Of a stretch of DNA of 40,695 nucleotides, positions 31,252 to 40,100 are shown piece after piece; within the stretch, counting starts at the first letter, position 1, and the number at the start of each line of letters is the position of its first letter. Origin of the DNA: an uncultured Oscillospiraceae bacterium (lineage in GTDB: Bacteria; Bacillota; Clostridia; Oscillospirales; Ruminococcaceae). The notes under the pieces are model-generated. The model was not told the origin of the DNA, ran no database searches, and saw only the letters and a program-made list of their open reading frames with translations. Where the stretch lies: assembly GCA_934448295.1 (NCBI GenBank), contig CAKSEY010000022.1, forward strand, positions 1-40,695, read 5' to 3'. The translations under genes were made by a program, and so were the position numbers.

Positions 31252-31280
31252 ATTATAACACTAAGGAGGGGTTTTGTCAA
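31252..31280 (-). promoter_or_regulatory. Consensus promoter of the cargo gene
   Basis: Minus strand TTGACA (31275-31280), 17-bp spacer, TATAAT (31252-31257): perfect consensus, lying between the tape-measure stop and the cargo gene. Unlike the two phage-type promoters of the module. Confidence 0.85.
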
Positions 31281-31284
31281 GTGT

Positions 31285-34200
31285 TTACGGACGTCCGTTG
31301 TATGCAGTGACCTGCTGTCCCTGAATATCCACCATATAGGAAGCTATTTCATCACTGTCCATGTTGAAGTTCACGACCACAGGAGGAGCGTCAGACGAGC
31401 CGGAATCCGGCTGGCTGTTTACGACAGCCTCGTTCACGGCTTCCGAAATCGAACTGCTTGCGTAGCCCATCTGCGGACCCGCGCTTTTAAGTTCCTGCGT
31501 TACACTCATCATGACGGTCGCTTGAACATCTGACATTAAATCGTCAGCGCTTTTGGCAATGTCTGAAGTGCCGTTTCTTTCAGCATAGTCATTGCGCAGT
31601 GTCTGGTTAACATCGGTGCTGCCGCTGAACATAGTGCGCCACCATGCATTCGCATATTCAACCGCAGCGCCTGCTTGACCGAGATAATTCGCCAGAACAT
31701 CGCCAGGATTCTGCGCGCCGTCAAAATAATTCCAGTGAAGCCTTCCATAAAACTCATCAAGCGCCTGCGTACCTGCATCAGAATCAAGCTCTTTTACTCT
31801 TCTGTACAGCATTTCTGCGACTTCCATTGTATGGCTGGACAGTTCGCTGATACGCTTTTGATAGTTATCTTCAATGCCCGCTATCGCGCCTTCGTAAATT
31901 TCACTGTTGGTATCTATCCCAAGAGCTTGTAAAGTAGCGTTCCTTGTTTCAAGGTCAGAAAGTGACGATTGCCTGGTCGCGCTTATTTTTTCAACAGCTG
32001 CGCTATAGCTGTTGCTTATTTGTTCAAGGGCGCTTTGGGCCGTGTTGGCGTCCATAAGCGCTATCTTGTCATAAGTCAGCGCAGACAACTGATGATCTAT
32101 GTATTCCTTGCTATTGGAATCAATGGCGGCATTAGAGACCTTTTCTATCTGCGCCAGGGATGAGTTATAATCTTCAAGCGCAGCGTTGTACTCGGCACTG
32201 CCTTTTTCCGCTGTCGCAAGCGTTTCAGCTGCAGAGGATATTTTCTTCTGGAGAGCTGTCAGCGCTTCATTGCCCTGATTATTTTCAGCATAAAGAGCAT
32301 TCATTATCTCGTCTTTTGCCATCCCGGCTTTTTCGGCAACGACATCCCATGATTCGCCTATGCCAAGAATGATATTGTTAAGCTCAGTGGTAAGGTTTGA
32401 GGAGATCGAGCTGGCTATGTTCCCGCTGGCTTCCTTGATTTTCCCGGCGGCTTCCTCAGACATATTTCCGCTTGCTTCAAACGATCTCGTTAAATCTTCA
32501 AGCGTATCAAGTGAACCCTCGATGGTTTTCTTGTTGTTCTCGATAGCCTGCTGATTTTCGGCGATCTTATCGTCGGTTTTGGTTATTTCGTCCGTCCATG
32601 CCGTGTATTTGTCGGCGACCTCCTGAATTAAAGCCCCGACATCGCTGTAAAAGACAGAGTTATACATTTCGTCTGTCAGTTCCCGCACCGCAGACGTACA
32701 GCCGATAAACGTGCCTGCAAGCACGCCCACTGCAGTGATTATCGTCCCGATAGGATTCCCGGCAGCCGCAAACAGCCCGATAGCCGTTCCTGCGATACCG
32801 ATTCCCGCGCCGAGCTGTATCCAGTTGTTGGCTAAATTTCCGGTGCCCTTGATAAGGTTCTTGATAGAGTTATACAGCAGAATGCCAGAAGAGGCGCCCG
32901 CCGCCAGACCTCCAGAAAATCCGTAAAATATCTTTTGGAATCCCTGGAGCTGTTTGAACCATTTGACCAGAGAGCTGATTTTGGAGATAAAAGCGCCGAC
33001 CTTGCCTATTGCCGCCGCAATGATAGCGGGGGCAAACGCCCCGGCGATTCCCGCTCCCACCGCCTCGATCCACGGCAGAGCCTCCTTGAACCACTTGGCG
33101 ATTTCCTTAGCCTTGCTCTCGACTCCATCGAGAAAGTCATAAGTAGGAAGCTGCATATCAAGGTCAGCGGTTTGTCCGGTTCCCGAACCACTCTTGTCGG
33201 TATGCGAACCGATGATGTTGAGCTGATCGACGCCAGCCAGTGAGCCCTTGAATTTCTCCGTTGCCGCCGTTGCTTCGTCAGCCGCGCCCACGATATCCTC
33301 ATAGCCGTTGGAAACGCCGCTGAGGTCGATTTTCGGCAGCTCGATGCCGAGAAAATTTGCAAGTCCGTTTGCGGCTTCGGTCAGCACCTGCACGAACGCC
33401 GTGAGGTACGGCAGAACAGCCGATATCACAGGCAGTAGCATATTGCCTATTTCCCGGGCGAAATGCTGAATACGCGCTTCCAGCACGCGCACGCCGTTGA
33501 AAGCATTGTCGATGGTGCGGCTCATGCTTCCGGCAACGCCGATGTTCTGCGCCTGCTCTATCATTGCGGTGTAGCGCAGCTGTGCCTTCTGCGCCTCGTT
33601 CATGCTTTCGTAGGCCTGGGTTATGCCCTTGCTGTATGCGAGCTGTTTCAGAGTAGCTTCGTCAAGCGCAAAGCCGAGACTGCGCAGCGGTTCAATACTC
33701 CCGGCAAAGCCCGACTGCACCTTGTTGTACGCTTCCTCCGTGCTGATGTTGAAGAACGAAGAAACATCATAAGAAAGCTGCGTCAGGTTCTTTGACATAA
33801 GGTCGGCCTTGCTGGCTGCTGCGCCAAAACCTTTGCTGATAGACTGTAATAATCCCTGATATTTTATCCATTCAGAGATATCAACGCCCAGAGCCGCGTT
33901 CACAGCTTCCGCGAACTCAAACGCGCCGGAAGCGGATTTGCCCATGTTCACGCTGAATATGCCGAGGTTTTCCGCATACTTTGCGGATACGCTGAAGCAA
34001 TCCTCCAGTACTTTTTTGAGCTTCTTCAGCGAATCCACCGAAATCAGGGATTTTAAGGTCAGCTTCCCGAGCGCGTTTTCCATTTCGTCCTCGCCGCCGC
34101 TGTCAGAGGATTGCAGGTTTGTCGCCTGCATTATCTGAGCAAGCGCAGTTAGTCCCTGCGCTGCGCTTTCCGCCTTCTGCATGAGAGGATCAAGAATTCT

Positions 34201-34722
34201 TGTAAGGTTCTGTATGCTGTTCGAGAACTGCGTAAAATCGATCTGATTGATACGTTTCACCACTGTCGGGAGTTTGCCCAGCGCATTCACAAGCTGTCGT
34301 ATAGCCAGCGCGTTCCCAGTCTGGAATGCCTCCATAGCCGTGTTGAGCATTTCAATGCGCGATGTGTCTATCTCAGGCATGGAGTTTATCGCCTGCACCA
34401 CCTCCGGAAGCCGCACAACGCTGTTCAGCATTGGCGTAAGATTGATATTCTGAACGCTGCTCATACTGTTCAGAGCGTTCGTGAGCGCGGTAAGCTGCGC
34501 CGTGACGTCCGGGAACCCGGCTATGGCCTGGATGGCCGTCCCCGCCTGTGCCAGCTTGTTTAGCTGCTTTGTGAGACTGCCCAGGCTGTTCCCGGAGGTC
34601 AGCGTCTGTACCGCAGCCGTCAGCCTTTCAAGCGTCTGCCGCAGCGCTTCAAGATTCTGTGCTGAGTTTGCTCCGGCAGCCCCTATTTCTGCCTGGAGCC
34701 CGTCTATTGTTGCTTCTGCCAT
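31285..34722 (-). CDS. Phage tail tape measure protein
   Basis: 1145 residues. Long helical N-terminus (ALRQTLERLTAAVQTL), a central conserved region typical of TP901-type tape measures (AQKAQLRYTAMIEQAQNIGV, SRTIDNAFNGVRVLEARIQH), then hydrophobic segments at about 550-680 (AVGAGIAGAFAPAIIAAAIG, IGIAGTAIGLFAAAGNP, IGTIITAVGVLAGTFIG). The long C-terminal coiled region is rich in Ala, Glu and Ser. It sets tail length and helps DNA or effector passage. The ATG overlaps the stop of the preceding chaperone frame by 1 nt (TAATG). No peptidase domain recognised. Confidence 0.9.
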   Translation of the reverse strand: MAEATIDGLQAEIGAAGANSAQNLEALRQTLERLTAAVQTLTSGNSLGSLTKQLNKLAQAGTAIQAIAGFPDVTAQLTALTNALNSMSSVQNINLTPMLNSVVRLPEVVQAINSMPEIDTSRIEMLNTAMEAFQTGNALAIRQLVNALGKLPTVVKRINQIDFTQFSNSIQNLTRILDPLMQKAESAAQGLTALAQIMQATNLQSSDSGGEDEMENALGKLTLKSLISVDSLKKLKKVLEDCFSVSAKYAENLGIFSVNMGKSASGAFEFAEAVNAALGVDISEWIKYQGLLQSISKGFGAAASKADLMSKNLTQLSYDVSSFFNISTEEAYNKVQSGFAGSIEPLRSLGFALDEATLKQLAYSKGITQAYESMNEAQKAQLRYTAMIEQAQNIGVAGSMSRTIDNAFNGVRVLEARIQHFAREIGNMLLPVISAVLPYLTAFVQVLTEAANGLANFLGIELPKIDLSGVSNGYEDIVGAADEATAATEKFKGSLAGVDQLNIIGSHTDKSGSGTGQTADLDMQLPTYDFLDGVESKAKEIAKWFKEALPWIEAVGAGIAGAFAPAIIAAAIGKVGAFISKISSLVKWFKQLQGFQKIFYGFSGGLAAGASSGILLYNSIKNLIKGTGNLANNWIQLGAGIGIAGTAIGLFAAAGNPIGTIITAVGVLAGTFIGCTSAVRELTDEMYNSVFYSDVGALIQEVADKYTAWTDEITKTDDKIAENQQAIENNKKTIEGSLDTLEDLTRSFEASGNMSEEAAGKIKEASGNIASSISSNLTTELNNIILGIGESWDVVAEKAGMAKDEIMNALYAENNQGNEALTALQKKISSAAETLATAEKGSAEYNAALEDYNSSLAQIEKVSNAAIDSNSKEYIDHQLSALTYDKIALMDANTAQSALEQISNSYSAAVEKISATRQSSLSDLETRNATLQALGIDTNSEIYEGAIAGIEDNYQKRISELSSHTMEVAEMLYRRVKELDSDAGTQALDEFYGRLHWNYFDGAQNPGDVLANYLGQAGAAVEYANAWWRTMFSGSTDVNQTLRNDYAERNGTSDIAKSADDLMSDVQATVMMSVTQELKSAGPQMGYASSSISEAVNEAVVNSQPDSGSSDAPPVVVNFNMDSDEIASYMVDIQGQQVTAYNGRP

Positions 34723-35078
34723 TATTTCTTCCCCTTTCTTTTGCCGCCGAGAGCCGCGACAAAGTTGTCGAGAGCGATCTCAGCCGCCAGCTCGGCGCGC
34801 TCACGCTCTTCAAGTTTTTCCTTTTCTGTCATTTCCCGCGGGAATATCTCCGACGGCTTGTCCGGATATTCCGCCCGAGGACTTCCTTGCTTGGCGAAAG
34901 CGTTCGACAGAACAACGCCAAATGCCTGCATATTGTACAAACCGTTCAGCCATGCGCTGAAATTCTGCTCTTCCATTTCGCGTTTGCGCCGTTTGTTGTA
35001 CGCCTGAATAAAAAAACTGGGAAGGCAGTTTTCGCCCTCCCAGTAATCCGTGTAGCTCATGCCGAGCGACATACACAA
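34722..35078 (-). CDS. Tail assembly chaperone, downstream (GT-type) frame
   Basis: The open frame from ATG 35078 encodes 118 residues (SYTDYWEGENCLPSFFIQAY, MTEKEKLEERERAELAAEIA, basic tail GGKRKGKK), but that ATG has no ribosome site. The frame is open further up to the end of the preceding chaperone gene, reading ITPEETVRQLDDKCILCMSL across the gap. This fits the classic phage arrangement in which the second chaperone part is made only as a -1 frameshift fusion. Ends overlapping the tape-measure start, as expected for gpG/gpGT pairs. Confidence 0.75.
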   Translation of the reverse strand: MCMSLGMSYTDYWEGENCLPSFFIQAYNKRRKREMEEQNFSAWLNGLYNMQAFGVVLSNAFAKQGSPRAEYPDKPSEIFPREMTEKEKLEERERAELAAEIALDNFVAALGGKRKGKK

Positions 35079-35122
35079 TATGCACTTATCGTCAAGCTGT
35101 CTGACTGTTTCTTCGGGAGTAA

Positions 35123-35473
35123 TTACTCGTCCTCGTCCGCATTCTCCCAGGTCGCGTTTCCCGCGTCACCATCGGCGTTTTCGTCGCCGAGAAGTCCGTT
35201 TACAGCCTCTGAATACTGGTCAAGAAGCGCCGCAAGGAACTTGGGCTTGACCTTTGCCGCAAGCGCGTCGTATATCTCCTCCGTCTTGTTCTGGGTGATA
35301 GAGGGCTGATACTTCTTGAACGCGCAGAAAACAAAGGGGATCACCGCGTCAAAGGGCTTGCCTACGACATCTGCCGGGGTGAAGCCCATTCTTGAAAACA
35401 TCTTTGCCGCCGCGCGGTCATAACCCGCCTTGTAGCTCTTGCCATTGTAGTTGATAGTGAGTGCCTTTGCCAT
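35123..35473 (-). CDS. Tail assembly chaperone (gpG-type)
   Basis: 116 residues: MAKALTINYNGKSYKAGYDR, then AAAKMFSRMGFTPADVVGKP, ending in an acidic GDENADGDAGNATWENADED tail. Sequence and position between tail tube and tape measure match small tail chaperones of Firmicute siphophages. Good ribosome site (GGAGGAAAATAAA). The -1 frame entered at its very end leads into the GT part. No canonical X XXY YYZ heptamer is evident near the stop. Confidence 0.8.
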   Translation of the reverse strand: MAKALTINYNGKSYKAGYDRAAAKMFSRMGFTPADVVGKPFDAVIPFVFCAFKKYQPSITQNKTEEIYDALAAKVKPKFLAALLDQYSEAVNGLLGDENADGDAGNATWENADEDE

Positions 35474-35497
35474 TTTATTTTCCTCCTGTGATGTGTA

Positions 35498-35986
35498 TTA
35501 CTGGCCTGCCTGCTCTGTGAATGTGATGGTTTCTTCGATCCACTTGGGCTCGCCGGTGGGGGTTATGTAGCAGTCGATCTCGACGAGAGAGCCGGCTTCC
35601 AATGTCGGAACGCCCAGCGCAGTGGGCTTGCCTGTGTATGCGGCGGTGTCGCCGCTGCTCAGGCTGATAAAGAACCATGTGGCCTTGCCGATCTTTTCGG
35701 CTTCCTCAGACGCATCGACCATCGCCTCCCACTTTTTCTTGAGCAGCGTTGTGAAGTTGGCCTTATAGGCGCAAGCGCCCGAAAGATCCCTTAGACCGGG
35801 TGTAAAAGTTTTGATTCCGGTGCACGAAAGGTCGGTGGTGTCGAGCATTTCCGGCTGCTGGTTCAGGTCGGGCACGGTCTTGATGTCCGGGATAAACAGC
35901 GCGGTCTTGGGCATGGTGCCTGCGGTCTCCTCGATTGCGTAGCCGAATTTTACTCCGGCAGAACTGATAGATACTCCTCTTAACAT
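35498..35986 (-). CDS. Major tail tube protein
   Basis: 162 residues: VKFGYAIEETAGTMPKTALF, DLNQQPEMLDTTDLSCTGIK, DLSGACAYKANFTTLL, LVEIDCYITPTGEPKWIEET. The PEMLD-TTDL and tube-like beta composition are typical of siphophage major tail proteins. Ribosome site AGGAGGATTTATTT. First structural gene present; nothing of head, portal or neck precedes it. Confidence 0.85.
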   Translation of the reverse strand: MLRGVSISSAGVKFGYAIEETAGTMPKTALFIPDIKTVPDLNQQPEMLDTTDLSCTGIKTFTPGLRDLSGACAYKANFTTLLKKKWEAMVDASEEAEKIGKATWFFISLSSGDTAAYTGKPTALGVPTLEAGSLVEIDCYITPTGEPKWIEETITFTEQAGQ

Positions 35987-36064
35987 AAATAAATCCTCCT
36001 AAAAATTAATATATTTTTTTCACTGCTGATAAGTCCGGAAGCCGCATTGTGCAGCGGCAGCTCG

Positions 36065-36271
36065 TCATATCAGCGGTGTTTTGGACAGTTTGTCCGGTTC
36101 CTGGGTCTCCGGAGAGTTCTTCCGGAGCGCCGCCTGGCCGTCTGTCAGCCTGATGAGCTGCGCAGCCTTGCAGCGCTTGCAGTAAGCGGATATGGTCCCG
36201 GCGGCGGAGCTGTCAGCGTCAAACAGCCGCTTTCCGCATACCGGACAGCAGATTTTGATAAGCTTCAGCAT
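36065..36271 (-). CDS. Com-like zinc-finger protein
   Basis: 68 residues from ATG 36271, preceded by GAAAGGAGGACGGAA; the frame is open upstream but without start signals. MLKLIKICCPVCGKRLFDAD and YCKRCKAAQLIRL give two CxxC pairs in the spacing of Mu Com-type zinc fingers, small translational or nucleic-acid-binding factors often found in prophages. First gene after the promoter at 36291-36330. Confidence 0.75.
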   Translation of the reverse strand: MLKLIKICCPVCGKRLFDADSSAAGTISAYCKRCKAAQLIRLTDGQAALRKNSPETQEPDKLSKTPLI

Positions 36272-36290
36272 TTCCGTCCTCCTTTCTTCC

Positions 36291-36330
36291 ATTGTATCAC
36301 ATATTTTCCGTTTTGTAACTGTATTCTTTT
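36291..36330 (-). promoter_or_regulatory. Tail-module promoter P1 with shared 18-bp element
   Basis: Minus strand: AAAAGAATACAGTTACAA (36313-36330) with -35 TTACAA (36313-36318), 16-bp spacer, TACAAT (36291-36296), directly upstream of the Com-like gene ribosome site. Identical element and spacing to P2 at 30506-30545. Confidence 0.7.
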
Positions 36331-36486
36331 CCTGCCGCAGCACGATATCTGGGCCGGCAGGATCCCCGCACAGTTCCCGGCAGCAGCATGCACCTATAAT
36401 AAGGCAGATCATGTTACCTGCTGACATTGCAGCCGGCGGAGCATATTCGCTTACCTACCGGAGTGCAAACCCGCGTTCGGGGACGT

Positions 36487-36759
36487 TCAGCGCACAGATA
36501 CGCAGCGGTCTGCCTGGGGGTGCTCGGCGGTCTCCCTGCCATTGATGATATCCTCTACTCTGCCCAGCGCGATGGGGCGCAGGCGGTAGATGTTCTCTAT
36601 GCAGTAGTTCATTTCTTCCGCAACATCGCTCCACCGCATATTCTCAATGAAATGCAGCCGCAGCAGTGTGCGCAGCGTGTGCGGAAAACCGTCCGCGATA
36701 GCCGGGTTTGCCTTGTACGCCTCTATCGCCGCTGAATAGTCGTGTTTGGGTTTGCTCAT
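36487..36759 (-). CDS. Phage late regulator, ArpU/sigma-region-4-like
   Basis: 90 residues from ATG 36759 (GGAACGGAGGAAAT). LRLHFIENMRWSDVAEEMNY and CIENIYRLRPIALGRVEDII form a sigma-70 region-4-like HTH with a Y-R helix, as in ArpU and DUF1492-type activators that sit before the packaging genes and switch on phage late transcription. Here packaging genes are absent and the next units carry the shared 18-bp promoter element, a plausible target of this protein. Start overlaps the stop of the small gene upstream (ATGA). Confidence 0.75.
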   Translation of the reverse strand: MSKPKHDYSAAIEAYKANPAIADGFPHTLRTLLRLHFIENMRWSDVAEEMNYCIENIYRLRPIALGRVEDIINGRETAEHPQADRCVSVR

Positions 36760-36902
36760 ATTTCCTCCGTTCCGGGCTGTATAAGCCCTGTTGTGATTCT
36801 GGACGCCGCCGTTTCCTCCATGTCTGCGGCAGTGGAGCGGCACGGCAGGAGTGGGAAATCCGGGCGGTACCCGGGGTCGGCTGCAGCGTCCCAGTTGAAC
36901 AT
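36756..36902 (-). CDS. Small phage protein upstream of the late regulator
   Basis: 48 residues: MFNWDAAADPGYRPDFPLLP then CRSTAADMEETAAS. ATG 36902 has AAAGGAAAGCTGAA before it and the stop overlaps the regulator start (ATGA), so it is a real coupled gene. No domain recognised. Small proteins in this place are common in prophages. Confidence 0.6.
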   Translation of the reverse strand: MFNWDAAADPGYRPDFPLLPCRSTAADMEETAASRITTGLIQPGTEEI

Positions 36903-36960
36903 TTCAGCTTTCCTTTGAAAAGGTGCTGAATATCTTCCTCTTGATTATGGGTGAACGGAG

Positions 36961-36980
36961 ACTGCAAATTACTGCAAATT
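36961..36980. repeat. Tandem 10-bp repeat
   Basis: ACTGCAAATT occurs twice in a row at the boundary between the tail module and the next surface gene. It could mark a junction or be chance. No matching copy was noticed at the other module edge. Confidence 0.4.
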
Positions 36981-37082
36981 CACATTGCGGACGCAATTTT
37001 TTTGCTTCCGCCCAGATTTGACCTTTATTTAAAGCAAAATTGACCAATTAAGCAGAGTTTTGATACAATTAGGTAAAAACCA

Positions 37083-37111
37083 TTGACATCTCAACCATAA
37101 AAATGTAAAAT
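37083..37111 (+). promoter_or_regulatory. Promoter of the second giant surface protein
   Basis: TTGACA (37083-37088), 17-bp spacer, TAAAAT (37106-37111), followed by AAAAGGAGAGTTGAT and ATG 37148. Confidence 0.8.
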
Positions 37112-37147
37112 ATAAATAATAGGCTTTTTTGCAAAAGGAGAGTTGAT

Positions 37148-40100
37148 ATGAAGAAAATTACAGGCTATCTGGCAAGGGCTGCCGTCAGCGTTCTGACGGC
37201 GGTAAGTATAGCGGCGGGGTCGTTCCCGTCTGTCAGCGTGTATGCGGAGGACGCTTCCGTATCGCAGCAGGAGACCGAGATCGGCATTGGCGCGCTGAAC
37301 CCGGGGGAACCCAGGCGCGGCGTAAACTGGTACTGGGACGGCAATAATACGCTCTCTCTGTACGGCGTGGACATGACGGGCACAGGCAATGAAACCCTGT
37401 TTGACTACACCGGTTCTGGTGAAATAAAGGTCGCGGTATCGGGGTACAACCGAATTAATAACTTCTATTCTATGTACAGCGGCGTATATGATTCTATGAA
37501 ATCTATCGCGATATCCGGCGCGGGTACGCTTGAAGCCGCAAATATGAAAAATATGTGGGTATGGTCGAATGTCACTGTATCTGATGTTTACATAAAGGCT
37601 TCGGGATCAACTCTGCTTAACTATAGTAATTTGACCTTAAATAGCGGATATATTTACGCCCCGGAAATGGATTCATATTGCCAACAGACTCTCGCAAAAA
37701 TTAATATTAGCGGAGGATGTTTTGATTCACGGTTAATTTATATGAAAAATGCAGGTGCAATATATGTAAGCGGCGGCTTTGTGTATCTGTATACCATCAA
37801 ATTGGGCATTGTGTATTACCAGAACTGCGTTATAAAGCTGTCTAGTGTAAGTCAAAATACCCCACCAAGTTTTCGCCTTCAAAATGACAATGCGGTGCTT
37901 ATTGTTGATCGTGGTTCAGAAAACGTTAATCAAAATGAAAAGACGCCAAACTGCGAAAAAGCTATTGGCGACAGCGGCAAGGTGTGGTGCCATAATCTTA
38001 TTGAGGACGACACAGACACCTCCAAGTTTACTGCCGAAGATTGCTGCGGAATGTACTATTCCGGGTCGAAGGACATTTCCTTTGACAGCGGTAAGATGAG
38101 CGGCGGTAACTACATTTCCACCACCGGAAAAATCAATGCAGGCGGATTTGCCGGGGAGACCACCCTTGTCGGTTCGTCAGATTCCGGCGTCACTGTGAAA
38201 CCGGATCAGGAAAACAGCACTGTCATTGCCACAAAGGGCGTTCTTACAATAGAGGGCAAAGCCGCCGGGAAGAATATCGGCGTCATAGGCACTGACGGCG
38301 TAAAGCTGCTGGAAAACTGCGCCGCTGATAATGTCATAGCGATATCCTCCAGCGGTGATAAGCCCGCGCTTGAGTGCAAGGACCGCGTAACTCTTTCGGG
38401 TCATATCACGGCGCACAATTCCGGGAACTCCGTCGGCTTATATCTGGACAGCTATGGTCTGACCATCAGCGGCGAGGTTTCGGCTTATTCGGCGAATTCC
38501 AACGCGATCTCTTTCCCATTTACTGTGAACGAGGATGTCGGGTTCACTCTCGGCGAGAATGCCGAGATCTCCGCGTGCGCCCCGAACGCACCAGAGAATA
38601 AGGTCATTATTGAAAATAACGACGAGCCCCAGAGCAGGACTTTCGGTGATAAGGTGATATATGCCGGAAAGCTCTCCGAGCAGATGAGGGTCAGGGGTAC
38701 CCTCAGGATCCCGGACAAGGATTATGGCAGGTTCGGCTACGACCGCGTGCATATCGGCAGCGAGCTGTTCTTTGACTTCGACCACGGGTACGATTACAGG
38801 TATGCCAGTGAAAGCGAGGGGATAGAGGCAGGTTACACTGCCAACGACCTCAGCATAGAGTACAAGGGCTTTAATGGTAGCGCTGTAGCAGGGCTCTGTC
38901 TGGTATCCAGCCGTGAGATCGATGTGGATAAAATCAATGTCTCTGTCAAAAACTCCGCGGGCATGGACATAACAGAAGATAAATTTACCATAGACTATAG
39001 TTATAATGCGTACGATAAAGACGATATGCACAGAGAGGTATCGTTCAACTTATACCTGAAACCGTACGAAACTCTGGACGTTGGGGGCATATACACCGTC
39101 ACTGCGAAGTATGAAGGTGAAGGTCTGACCGTTGAGGAAGAAATGACGGTGACCGCGTATAATACAACGCTGAACTTCTGCCTCGACCAGGATTATTTCA
39201 ACGCTCATCTAAACGAGCAGTGGAATTGTGAAACCAAGTTCCTCGGCATTGACAAGATCTCCAAGGGCAACACCTGGGAATGGTACGGCACTGCAACGGA
39301 GGACTACAAGGCGCACACCCTGGTGCTGAACAACTTTGACCTGTACACCACCGGCAAGACCCTGGTGATTCCCCAGGACACTACTATAATATTAAAGGGC
39401 AAGAACAAGCTCCGCTCGGATACTGCGGTTATCGCGGTGCAGAGCGACGACCCGGGCTCCGTCACCATTATCGGCGAGGAGGGCAGCAGCATTGACCTCA
39501 CCGCCGGGAAGCTCTCGTCAGGTAATCTCACTTCGGGAGCTATCGACCTCAACATTTTCAGCACCCTTTACCTCAGGGACTGCAGCATGAACATAACCGT
39601 GCTGGAGCCCGGTGGCTATCTCGGTGATGATGTCTCGGGCATCAACGTCGGAACGTTTATTTCTGAGAACAGCACCCTTGACGTCAGCGCAGAAAGCGAA
39701 ATGTATGCGGGCGTGTCTGCCTTTAGTAATTACACACTTATCGGCAGCAATTCGTTCAGCTTCATCAACACCGACGCAGCGTTAAGAGGCTCCAGCATGG
39801 AGCCCAAAGGCAGAAGCGTTCTTGTCTCCGAGATGGAGAACATTATTGATGTAGACCTTGACAACTTCAACCAGAAGGTGAAAAACGGCGATTATGTCGA
39901 GTGGCTTTTCGCCGAGGATTACCAGAAGACTGTTACTCTGAAAACCCAGGGGATCACCCAGAAGGAGACGGAGATCCTGCTCAGCGGCAAGGATGGGGAG
40001 ATAGTCCCCGGTGCAGAGGAGAATATCACCGTTGACCTAAACGAATACTTCGAGGGCAGCACGGGGGCGTACTCTATTCAGCTTGCACCCGGCGCGGAGC

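Noticed and set aside
36961..36980. Prophage attachment site from the ACTGCAAATT tandem repeat
   Set aside because: No matching copy was found near 27.8 kb and there is no integrase or tRNA; kept only as a repeat.
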